From Marivivens geojensis (GTDB taxonomy: Bacteria; Pseudomonadota; Alphaproteobacteria; Rhodobacterales; Rhodobacteraceae), in NCBI RefSeq assembly GCF_023540835.1, contig NZ_JALKCU010000002.1:62001-126000 (forward strand): a DNA stretch of 64,000 nt. The letters run 5' to 3'. The position numbers and the translations under genes are program-made. Position 1 is the stretch's first letter. Every line of letters starts with the position of its first letter. Shown piece by piece: positions 26,973 to 35,498 of this stretch. The notes beneath the pieces are model-generated. The model made no database searches, was not told the origin of the DNA, and was given only the letters and a program-made list of their open reading frames with translations.

Positions 26973-27416
26973 ATGCCAAGCCACGCCGAAACAAAGGTTC
27001 TGCCCTACACTGCGCAACAGATGTTCGATCTGGTCGGCGATGTGGCGAGCTACCCAAAGTTCCTTCCGTGGACGGCAGGTGCGCGCATTCGGTCTGTGAC
27101 TGATCACGGCGATCACGCAGTTATGCTGGCGGACCTCGTGGTGTCGTTCAAAGTGTTCCGCGAAAGCTTTGGCTCGCGCGTCACGCTCTGGCCGGAAAAG
27201 ATGCAGATCGACACATCCTACATTGATGGCCCGTTCAAACACCTGAACTCCGTCTGGAACTTTCGCGATGTCGACGGTGGCTGCGAAGTGGCGTTTTCCG
27301 TGGATTTTGAGTTTAAGAACAAGCTGCTCCAAGGGGCTGCTGGCATGTTCTTTAACGAGGCAATGTCGCGTATTGTGAAAGCGTTCGAGGATCGCGCGGG
27401 CGTCCTATACGCCTAA
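26973..27416 (+). CDS. RatA/COQ10-like START-domain protein
   Basis: A 147-residue polyketide-cyclase/START-fold protein of the family annotated both as RatA toxin and as a Coq10-like ubiquinone-binding protein. Characteristic are the opening ETKVLPYTAQQMFDLVGDVASYPKFLPWTAGARI and the ending MFNEAMSRIVKAFEDRAGVLYA pattern. In mitochondria and alphaproteobacteria the ubiquinone-chaperone role is better supported than the toxin role, and there is no RatB antitoxin gene next to it. It has its own promoter region of about 140 bases, shared with hpt. Confidence 0.88.
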   Translation: MPSHAETKVLPYTAQQMFDLVGDVASYPKFLPWTAGARIRSVTDHGDHAVMLADLVVSFKVFRESFGSRVTLWPEKMQIDTSYIDGPFKHLNSVWNFRDVDGGCEVAFSVDFEFKNKLLQGAAGMFFNEAMSRIVKAFEDRAGVLYA

Positions 27417-27419
27417 AGG

Positions 27420-27444
27420 AAAACGGCCCGCCGTAGCGGACCGT
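27420..27444 (-). terminator. Terminator of lipA
   Basis: On the minus strand ACGGTCCGC, loop TACG and GCGGGCCGT (one G-T wobble) are followed by TTTCC. It lies between the convergent ends of lipA and the RatA-like gene. On the plus strand the same stem has a C-A mismatch and no T tract. Confidence 0.7.
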
Positions 27445-27452
27445 CTGAAAGA

Positions 27453-28403
27453 TTAAGCAAGACCCAATTTCTTGTTTCGTGCGTCCCGCAAACGGGCAAA
27501 ATCGTCGCCTGCGTGATAGGACGAACGCGTCAGCGGTGTCGCCGAAACCATTAGGAACCCTTTGCCGTAAGCCGACTTTTCATAAGAGCTGAACTCTTCG
27601 GGTGTGACAAAGGCATCAACGCGGTGGTGTTTCGGCGTCGGCTGGAGGTATTGGCCAATCGTCAAGAAATCCACATCAGCCGACCGCATGTCGTCCATCA
27701 CTTGCAACACTTGCTGTCGTTCTTCACCCAAGCCAACCATGATGCCCGATTTGGTGAACATCGACGGGTCGAGCTCTTTCACGCGCTGCAACAAACGCAG
27801 CGAATGGAAATATCGCGCCCCAGGACGAACCTCGTGATACAGGGCCGGAACGGTTTCGAGGTTGTGGTTGAACACATCAGGCTTCGCCTCAACGACGATT
27901 TCCAGCGCCTCAGGTCCACATTTCAAGAAGTCTGGCGTCAGAACCTCAATCGTTGTCTCAGGCGACCGATGGCGGACAGCGCGGATCGTTTGCGCGAAAT
28001 GCTCCGCACCCCCGTCATCCAGATCGTCACGGTCCACGGATGTAATCACGACGTGGTTGAGGCCTAGCTTTTGAACCGCATCCGCTACACGACCCGGTTC
28101 AAACACGTCGAGAGCGTTCGGTTTACCCGTTGCCACGTTACAGAAGGTGCAGCCACGGGTGCAAATCTCGCCCATGATCATCATAGTGGCGTGACCTTGG
28201 CTCCAACATTCGCCAGCGTTCGGACACGCGGCCTCTTCACAGACTGTGGCGAGCTTGTGGTCGCGCATGATCGCGGCGGTTTTCTTGTATCCGTCGGACG
28301 TCGGCGCCTTCACACGGATCCACGACGGCTTTTTCGGCTGAGCGTTGTCTGGGCGGTGCGCCTTTTCAGGGTGCCGCTGATCCGGAATTTTAAGATCGCG
28401 CAT
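27453..28403 (-). CDS. lipA: Lipoyl synthase
   Basis: A 316-residue radical-SAM enzyme that inserts two sulfur atoms into octanoyl chains on the E2 and H proteins. The auxiliary iron-sulfur cluster cysteines are C55, C60 and C66 ([14 protein letters not shown]), and the radical-SAM cysteines are C81, C85 and C88 ([10 protein letters not shown]); the conserved C-terminal RSSYHAG with its serine is also present. An AGGAGG ribosome site precedes the ATG on the minus strand. No lipB is adjacent. Complete and intact. Confidence 0.97.
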   Translation of the reverse strand: MRDLKIPDQRHPEKAHRPDNAQPKKPSWIRVKAPTSDGYKKTAAIMRDHKLATVCEEAACPNAGECWSQGHATMMIMGEICTRGCTFCNVATGKPNALDVFEPGRVADAVQKLGLNHVVITSVDRDDLDDGGAEHFAQTIRAVRHRSPETTIEVLTPDFLKCGPEALEIVVEAKPDVFNHNLETVPALYHEVRPGARYFHSLRLLQRVKELDPSMFTKSGIMVGLGEERQQVLQVMDDMRSADVDFLTIGQYLQPTPKHHRVDAFVTPEEFSSYEKSAYGKGFLMVSATPLTRSSYHAGDDFARLRDARNKKLGLA

Positions 28404-28575
28404 GGGACCTCCTCCTGAGCGATGATGGAACCGAAATAGTCTCTTTATGATTTGAAAGCAATGAATGGCAGCTATGCGCCATTTGAGGGTTCGGTCTGAA
28501 TTGTGGCTTGGGTAGAATCATTCTAAACAACCGACAGATTTGCTGCACTGCAGAGCAACTTTTTAGGAGAGACAG

Positions 28576-29124
28576 ATGAAAGTTGGTTACACGCTTCCCG
28601 ACGTAACGTTTAAGACCCGTGTTCGTGATGAATCCGTTGGCGGCCCGAACCCGTTCCGCTGGCAGGACATGACAACTGCAGACTATTTCGCGGGCAAGCG
28701 CGTCGTCCTTTTCTCGCTGCCGGGCGCATTCACCCCAACTTGCTCGACCTACCAACTTCCGGGTTTTGAAAACGGTTTTGCTGACTTCGCTGCAGAAGGC
28801 ATCGATGAAATCTACTGCATGTCCGTGAACGACTCGTTCGTGATGAACAAATGGGCGCAGGATCAGGGTCTGAAAAACGTCAAAGTCATTCCTGACGGTT
28901 CGGGCGAGTTTTCCCGTCGCATGGGCATGCTGGTACGCAAAGATAACCTCGGCTTCGGTCTGCGCTCATGGCGCTATGCCTGCGTCGTCAATGACGGCGT
29001 AATCGAAGCATGGTTCGAAGAGCCGGGTCTCAGCGACAACCACGGTGAAGACCCCTATGGCGTTTCCTCGCCCGAAACCGTGATGGCGTGGCTCAAAGAG
29101 GCCAACGCAACCGCAGCAGCCTAA
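28576..29124 (+). CDS. Peroxiredoxin (Prx5-type)
   Basis: A 182-residue thiol peroxidase. The peroxidatic cysteine is C56 in LPGAFTPTCSTYQLPGF, the Prx5/AhpE-like signature, with further cysteines in IYCMSVND and YACVVNDG. It lacks the glutaredoxin domain that some Prx5 proteins carry, so the reductant is external thioredoxin or glutaredoxin. An AGGAGA site is placed well before the ATG. Its stop overlaps that of the convergent oxyR gene by three bases, so both genes lack any intergenic terminator; a regulatory link (OxyR activating this peroxidase) is likely but inferred. Confidence 0.94.
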   Translation: MKVGYTLPDVTFKTRVRDESVGGPNPFRWQDMTTADYFAGKRVVLFSLPGAFTPTCSTYQLPGFENGFADFAAEGIDEIYCMSVNDSFVMNKWAQDQGLKNVKVIPDGSGEFSRRMGMLVRKDNLGFGLRSWRYACVVNDGVIEAWFEEPGLSDNHGEDPYGVSSPETVMAWLKEANATAAA

Positions 29125-30053
29125 GGCTGACTGACTTGTCGGGCATGGGTCAAAAGCCCCTGCCCGGCATTTGTAAGAATACCCGCCAATTCGGTGAACC
29201 ATCCATCATCTGTCGTGGTTTCCCGCCGCACCAATGCAAGCGTGCGTTTCGGCTCCGCTCCTTTAAACCGCATCAATGACAGCCCCGATTGCGCGGCCTG
29301 TTCGGTTCGAACCGCAATTTCAGGCAGCAGCGTCAATCCGAAGCCTTCGGCCACGAGGCCGCAGAGGGTCGACAGTGACGACGCCCCTAAATCGACACGG
29401 CCGCGACCACGTAACCCGCATACCTCAAGCGCCTGATCAGCAAGACAGTGCCCTTCGTCGAGGAGAAGGAGCTGATCAGGGACAATCTCGGTCGGGCGCA
29501 GCGCCTCGCCTCGGTCGGCAAGAGCGGCCAGCCGCCCCTTTGATCCAGCCAGCAGAAACCGATCATCAAACAGTGGATGCGCGACGAGCCCCTTTTCCGC
29601 GATCGGGAGCGCCATCACAGCAGCATCAAGGCGTCCGCGTTTTAACTCTTCGATCAATCGGTCGGTCTGGGCCTCTCTGATCCGAAGCTCTAGCATCAAA
29701 TCACGTGCCCGAATTTCCGTAACCGCAAGCGGTAACAGGTACGGCGCAACGGTTGGGATAACCCCCAATTTGAGGCTCCCCGACAAACCTTTTTGATCAC
29801 GGACCGCTTTTTCAAGATCTGCCACTTCGGCTAAAATCTGGCGCGCGCGATCCACCGCGACCTGGCCAGCCCGCGTTAAACGCACTTCACGCGGCAGACG
29901 TTCGAACAGATCGACACCAAGGTTGCTTTCGATCTCTTTGATCTGAAGCGACAACGCTGGTTGCGAGACGTGAACACGTTCGGCTGCCGCAACAAAGCTG
30001 CCTTCTTCTGCGAGAGCGATCATATAGCGGAGTTGTTTGAATGTGGTTCGCAT
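29121..30053 (-). CDS. oxyR: LysR-family hydrogen peroxide sensor OxyR
   Basis: A 310-residue LysR regulator. The N-terminal winged helix-turn-helix is FVAAAERVHVSQPALSLQIKEIESNLGVDLFER. The redox-sensing pair is conserved: C203 and C212 in LDEGHCLADQALEVC, with the same nine-residue spacing as C199/C208 of E. coli OxyR. That makes true peroxide sensing by disulfide formation likely, not just LysR membership. It is convergent with the peroxiredoxin gene. No gene follows in the same direction. Confidence 0.95.
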   Translation of the reverse strand: MRTTFKQLRYMIALAEEGSFVAAAERVHVSQPALSLQIKEIESNLGVDLFERLPREVRLTRAGQVAVDRARQILAEVADLEKAVRDQKGLSGSLKLGVIPTVAPYLLPLAVTEIRARDLMLELRIREAQTDRLIEELKRGRLDAAVMALPIAEKGLVAHPLFDDRFLLAGSKGRLAALADRGEALRPTEIVPDQLLLLDEGHCLADQALEVCGLRGRGRVDLGASSLSTLCGLVAEGFGLTLLPEIAVRTEQAAQSGLSLMRFKGAEPKRTLALVRRETTTDDGWFTELAGILTNAGQGLLTHARQVSQP

Positions 30054-30094
30054 CAGGTGAACTTATTTGAAACTCAACTTAGGGCAAGTTTTCA

Positions 30095-31198
30095 TTATCC
30101 GATTTTCGGCGCGTATTGGCCCTGCTCATCGTAATGGCGCTTTAACCTCTGCAGTGCGATGCGGAGCACGATTTTACCCGAGCGCGCGGCCCAGCCCATT
30201 TTGCGCTCTGCTGCCTCTAACCCCTCAAGGTAGCAACAGCAGCGCAATGCGACGTCACCCAGCCCCGGGCCGAGATCATGGAGGGCCGACAGAACACGCC
30301 GCCCCGCACCATTTAAATGAACCTCAGTCTCCGCGGGTGACATGATCAAGGCTGCCCAGTCCAATTGGGAGTTCGCCTCAATATTTGCTAACTCGAAATC
30401 TTCGCGGAGCCGTTCCCCGGCGGTCACCAAATCCCGCGTTAGAAAAGGTTGCCCATCTTTCCCGCGTCGACGCGAAAGCCCAATCAGCGGACTTTCCGCA
30501 ATTGTCACCCGCCCCGCCGTCCGAACGTCGTCAAAGAACCGCTCATCCATTGACGAAATGAACGGAGTTTGCGTCTCTGCAAACCCACTGGTTTCGATCA
30601 TTTGGCGAATTGCGGCGCGGCCGGTATTGGTGATCCGATAGCGCACGATGCGGGCTTCGGGATCGTCACAACATATCCAATCGCGCAGCGCAAAGGCCTG
30701 CGCGACCGCGCGTTCCGTCACAGCCGTGCGCATTGTGCCACCGCTAGGATCATCCCGCACGACGACCGCCATTTCCATGTCGCGAGCAACCGCCAGAACG
30801 GCGCCCGTTTCGCATAGACGCCGCAGGATACGGTTTCCTTCACGGGTAATGTGGTCTTCGGTCAGACCATCAGGCTGCGGGTTTGGATCATTGCGCAGTT
30901 CGACATTCATAAAGGCTGTTTCCCCATCTGACGCTTGAGACCGCGCAGGCATATGCCCCGCCAGCCGTCTGAGTGCATCATCGACCAATGGATCGTCACG
31001 TCGGTTTTCAAACCGTCGAACTTGGCGCAAAATCGTTGATGCATGGCAGTCGCTCGCCCGTGCCAATGCCCGTATGGAAAGCCCCGTTTCGGTATGTGCT
31101 AGATAATTCCGTGCAGCATCGGGTACCCACGCAGGCAGATGTGTGACGATTGCCACCCTTTCAGCAGTTACAGTCATAGTGTTCCCCAGATCGTCCAT
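30095..31198 (-). CDS. HTH/DUF6456 regulator, candidate GafA-like activator
   Basis: A 367-residue cytoplasmic protein without signal or membrane segments. Near residues 38-66 a helix-turn-helix is seen (TGLSIRALARASDCHASTILRQVRRFENR). The C-terminal part (about 225-365) fits the alphaproteobacterial DUF6456 family: ESPLIGLSRRRGKDGQPFLTRDLVTAGERLREDFELA, then CCCYLEGLEAAERKMGWAARSGKIVLRIALQRL, which reads like a second, sigma-region-4-like DNA-binding unit. By size, architecture and order-level distribution it resembles GafA, the direct activator of gene transfer agent production in Rhodobacter capsulatus. That match is from memory and not confirmed. It is divergent from a DUF6477 gene; two CtrA-like boxes lie between them. 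Confidence 0.75.
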   Translation of the reverse strand: MDDLGNTMTVTAERVAIVTHLPAWVPDAARNYLAHTETGLSIRALARASDCHASTILRQVRRFENRRDDPLVDDALRRLAGHMPARSQASDGETAFMNVELRNDPNPQPDGLTEDHITREGNRILRRLCETGAVLAVARDMEMAVVVRDDPSGGTMRTAVTERAVAQAFALRDWICCDDPEARIVRYRITNTGRAAIRQMIETSGFAETQTPFISSMDERFFDDVRTAGRVTIAESPLIGLSRRRGKDGQPFLTRDLVTAGERLREDFELANIEANSQLDWAALIMSPAETEVHLNGAGRRVLSALHDLGPGLGDVALRCCCYLEGLEAAERKMGWAARSGKIVLRIALQRLKRHYDEQGQYAPKIG

Positions 31199-31220
31199 CC
31201 CACGTCAGGGCGCAGCGCCC

Positions 31221-31266
31221 TTAACACTTTTTCAACCTATAATTGCGTTGGTTACCTAAATGTTAA
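31221..31266. promoter_or_regulatory. Two near-consensus CtrA boxes between the DUF6456 and DUF6477 genes
   Basis: The CtrA full site is TTAA-N7-TTAA. At 31221-31235 the sequence reads TTAA-N7-TCAA (followed by C), and at 31252-31266 it reads TTAC-N7-TTAA: each matches seven of eight positions with the right spacing. They are 31 bases apart, three helical turns, in the 203-base divergent gap. The gap is A/T-rich, so chance matches are easier here, but two in 46 bases is notable. Confidence 0.45.
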
Positions 31267-31401
31267 GGAAACCGCGCCATATCATAATGGTTTCAAAAAG
31301 ATAAATTCTGGTAGCAGGACCGAACGCTGAAATTCGAACACACGCAACACGGGAAAACCTGTGTCAGGATATTCCAAATTCTGACGCGAAAGGACTGACC
31401 G

Positions 31402-31701
31402 ATGTTGGATATCTTTGGAATGGTTGCGGCGCTTGATCGACCGTCGCTTTTGGTGCGGACGGCGCGATTTGGCGTGGATGATTACAAACGAGCAATCCAC
31501 CTGCCCCGTATTTTGCGCAGCCCATCATTGCCCAAATGCGCAGAGGCCTTGGTCAAACTATTGGAGCTAGAGCGGAGGATGAATGATAATCGGCTCGCCG
31601 CACGGGCGGAGTATTCGATTGCAAAGCACGTCGAGGTTCTGATTGCGATCATGGCCGAAGCTCGCGACCTGCGCGCCAATGCAAAACCCCGCAGCGTTTG
31701 A
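31402..31701 (+). CDS. DUF6477 family protein, function unknown
   Basis: A 99-residue, mostly helical cytoplasmic protein with many charged residues and no cysteines. The opening MLDIFGMVAALDRPSLLVRTARFGVDDYKR and the central LPKCAEALVKLLELERRMNDNRLA fit the small DUF6477 family of Rhodobacterales, which has no assigned function. It is transcribed away from the DUF6456 regulator gene, with AAAGGA upstream of the ATG. The last 15 bases of the gene form the left arm of the terminator of the convergent MttB-family gene. I cannot give it a role beyond likely co-regulation with its neighbour. Confidence 0.8.
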   Translation: MLDIFGMVAALDRPSLLVRTARFGVDDYKRAIHLPRILRSPSLPKCAEALVKLLELERRMNDNRLAARAEYSIAKHVEVLIAIMAEARDLRANAKPRSV

Positions 31702-31713
31702 AGCGCTGCGGGG
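31683..31713 (-). terminator. Terminator of the MttB-family gene, inside the DUF6477 3' end
   Basis: A perfect 10-bp stem, CCCCGCAGCG (31687-31696) and CGCTGCGGGG (31704-31713), followed on the minus strand by TTTT. It lies ten bases beyond the MttB-family stop. The left arm is also coding sequence for the last codons of the DUF6477 gene. Confidence 0.85.
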
Positions 31714-31722
31714 CTGATTGTC

Positions 31723-33273
31723 TTAGGTAAAGCTGTCGGGCATCGACGCTTTCTTGTTCGCGACATACTCGCGAAGCGCGCTTTCGATAGCTGGATCGAG
31801 AACCGGTTGACGGTAGTTTTCGATCATCTTTTCGACGCGATTGGCAGCGAGTGCACGGGTGTCACGTGCGCCTTCTTCGTCCCAAGTCTCAAACGGCTTG
31901 TAGTCGAAGAGGTCAGAGCGCCAGAATGCGGTCTGGAAGTTCGCCTGAGTGTGGGCACAGCCAAGGTAGTGACCGCCGGGGCCGACTTCGCGGATCGCAT
32001 CCATAGCTTGGCCATTTTCGGACATATCGATGCCGCGAGCCAGACCATGCAGAGCGCCGAGCTGATCAGCGTCCATCACGAACTTTTCAAAGTCTGCAAC
32101 CAGACCACCTTCGAGCCAACCACAAGCGTGAAGCATGAAGTTCACGCCAGCCATGAGGCCCATGTTCAGAGAGTTCGCAGTTTCATAGGCCGCCTGAGCG
32201 TCAGGCAGTTTCGAACCACAGAACGAACCAGCAGAACGATACGGTAGGTTCAGACGACGTGCGAGCTGACCAGCACCGTAGGTGATCAGTGCAGCCTCAG
32301 GTGTACCAAAGGTCGGAGCGCCCGACCCCATGTCGATCGAGGTCACGAACGCACCAAAGATCACTGGCGCGCCTTTGCGGACCAGCTGGCTGTAAGCCAC
32401 GCCTGCAAGAACTTCTGCAAGAACCTGTGTCAGCGTGCCAGCAACCGAAACCGGAGCCATCGCGCCGCCAACGATGAACGGCGAGATGATGCAAGCTTGG
32501 TTATTGCGAGCGTAAACTTCGAGTGCACCCATCATGATGCTGTCGAAAGTCATCGGCGAGTTGATGTTGATGAGCGAGGTCATCACGGTGTTTTCTTGAA
32601 CGAACTCTTTGCCGAACAGGATTTCACACATTTCAACCGAATCTTGCGCACGGCTCGGTTCGGTCACAGAACCCATGAACGGTTTGTCCGACAGGGTCAT
32701 GTGCGCCAGAAGCATGTCGAGGTGACGCTTGTTCACCGGAATATCGGTCGGTTCGCAAACGGTGCCGCCTGAGTGGTGAAGCCATTTGGACATGTAGCCC
32801 AGTTTCACGAACTTCTCAAAGTCAGCCATGGTCGCGTAACGACGACCACCGTTGCTGTCGCGTACGAACGGCGGGCCATAAACCGGAGCCAGAACGAGGT
32901 TCTTGCCACCAACTTCAACGTTGCGCTCGGGATTGCGAGCGTGCTGAATGAATTTCGAAGGAGCGGTTTTGCACAGTTCACGAGCAAGGCCGCGGGGAAT
33001 ACGAACGCGTTCGCCCTGAACGTCTGCGCCTGCTGCTTTCCACAGTTCGAGAGCTTCAGGGTTATCGACAAAGTTTACGCCAACTTCAGCGAGAATCGTT
33101 TCGGCGTTCTTCTCGATGATTTCCAGTGCCTCGTCGTTCAGAACTTCGAGGTTAGGAATGTTGCGTTCGATGTATTTTGCCGTTTCGACGCTGACGGCAG
33201 ACCGTTCCGCACGACGGGCAGCACCGCCACCCCCACGTCCACGACGACCACGAGCCTCTGCAACATCCGACAT
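31723..33273 (-). CDS. Trimethylamine methyltransferase (MttB) superfamily protein, non-pyrrolysine
   Basis: A 516-residue corrinoid-protein methyltransferase of the MttB superfamily. The frame has no internal TAG, so unlike archaeal MttB it contains no pyrrolysine; relatives of this type (MtgB) demethylate glycine betaine, and others act on carnitine or proline betaine. The reaction passes a methyl group to a corrinoid protein and on to tetrahydrofolate. The first 28 residues are an Arg/Gly-rich tail (ARGRRGRGGGG...). I start at the ATG at 33273, preceded by GAGGG; the longer frame to 33324 has no ribosome site. No corrinoid-protein gene is adjacent. Tetrahydrofolate partners appear at the right edge of the window. 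Confidence 0.88.
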   Translation of the reverse strand: MSDVAEARGRRGRGGGGAARRAERSAVSVETAKYIERNIPNLEVLNDEALEIIEKNAETILAEVGVNFVDNPEALELWKAAGADVQGERVRIPRGLARELCKTAPSKFIQHARNPERNVEVGGKNLVLAPVYGPPFVRDSNGGRRYATMADFEKFVKLGYMSKWLHHSGGTVCEPTDIPVNKRHLDMLLAHMTLSDKPFMGSVTEPSRAQDSVEMCEILFGKEFVQENTVMTSLININSPMTFDSIMMGALEVYARNNQACIISPFIVGGAMAPVSVAGTLTQVLAEVLAGVAYSQLVRKGAPVIFGAFVTSIDMGSGAPTFGTPEAALITYGAGQLARRLNLPYRSAGSFCGSKLPDAQAAYETANSLNMGLMAGVNFMLHACGWLEGGLVADFEKFVMDADQLGALHGLARGIDMSENGQAMDAIREVGPGGHYLGCAHTQANFQTAFWRSDLFDYKPFETWDEEGARDTRALAANRVEKMIENYRQPVLDPAIESALREYVANKKASMPDSFT

Positions 33274-33419
33274 ATTTATCCCTCCGGTAGGTGTTTGACG
33301 TTCAATACCGCGCCAAAAACACACGAGGTGCGGATTTTGCGTCCTATCGGGGGCAAAAGCGACATTTCCCTATCGACAATACGCTTGCGGTTTAGCGGCC
33401 GCGGCCCTATTCCGCAGGC

Positions 33420-34975
<1,556 letters not shown>

Positions 34976-34979
<4 letters not shown>

Positions 34980-35263
34980 TCGAACTTACGGGATACATAG
35001 ATGTCCCCGAAGGGCGGCGCGAGGCAATCGCGACCGCCCTTCCGCTTCATATCGAACTCACACGTGCTGAAACGGGTTGTGTGCGGTTCGACGTAGCCCC
35101 TGATCCCAAGGTTGCAGGCCGTTACAACGTGTCCGAACTCTTTACCGATCGTCAAAGTTTTGATGCGCATCAGGCGCGGGTAAAAGCCTCTGCGTGGGGT
35201 GAAATCTCGGCTGGCATTCCGCGTGAATATGCAATCCGCGAACGTCCTGATCTCAAAAAATAA
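34976..35263 (+). CDS. Small antibiotic-biosynthesis-monooxygenase (ABM) domain protein
   Basis: A 95-residue dimeric alpha/beta-barrel (ABM) family protein. The chain opens [23 protein letters not shown] and continues with [36 protein letters not shown], the standard ABM pattern. These proteins act as cofactor-free quinol monooxygenases or stress proteins; the substrate cannot be inferred. The start ATG overlaps the guaA stop (34976-34979), so it is translationally coupled to guaA. The frame continues upstream inside guaA but that part is a shadow. Confidence 0.83.
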
Positions 35264-35498
35264 AGTAAACTGAACGGTTTATTTGATGCGGCGCCGCAAC
35301 AGATTTGACCAACTGTCAAATTATCCGCGCGCCTATCCGTCTGTTAATCTTCCGTTTACCACGTCCCCTGTTACCTTAAGTCATGATAAACATCTTACGC
35401 GGCGTCAGAATTGACCGATCAACTTTCGGTTAGCTAACGTTCACGTCATGGGAGAAGGAGACCGTCAGCTTACGTGACGGTAATCAGGGATCAAAAAC
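35264..35498 (+). promoter_or_regulatory. Leader and regulatory region of the FadL-type porin gene
   Basis: This 235-base gap holds several signals. TTAA-N7-TTTA at 35344-35358 matches seven of eight positions of a CtrA box. A TTGACC hexamer starts at 35411, and GTTAGCTAAC at 35429-35438 is a perfect palindrome. A purine-rich, ribosome-site-like GGGAGAAGGAG (35450-35460) is followed by a 7-bp hairpin, ACCGTCA (35461-35467) and TGACGGT (35475-35481). The real start codon comes 17 bases later, with its own GGGA site. The hairpin just ahead of the ribosome site may stabilise or control the mRNA. Confidence 0.4.

Noticed and set aside
26973-27416. RatA-RatB toxin-antitoxin module
   Set aside because: No RatB-like gene is adjacent; the START-domain protein is better explained as a ubiquinone-binding Coq10 relative.
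31723-33273. Pyrrolysine-containing MttB
   Set aside because: There is no in-frame TAG within the gene and no pyl gene in the window.
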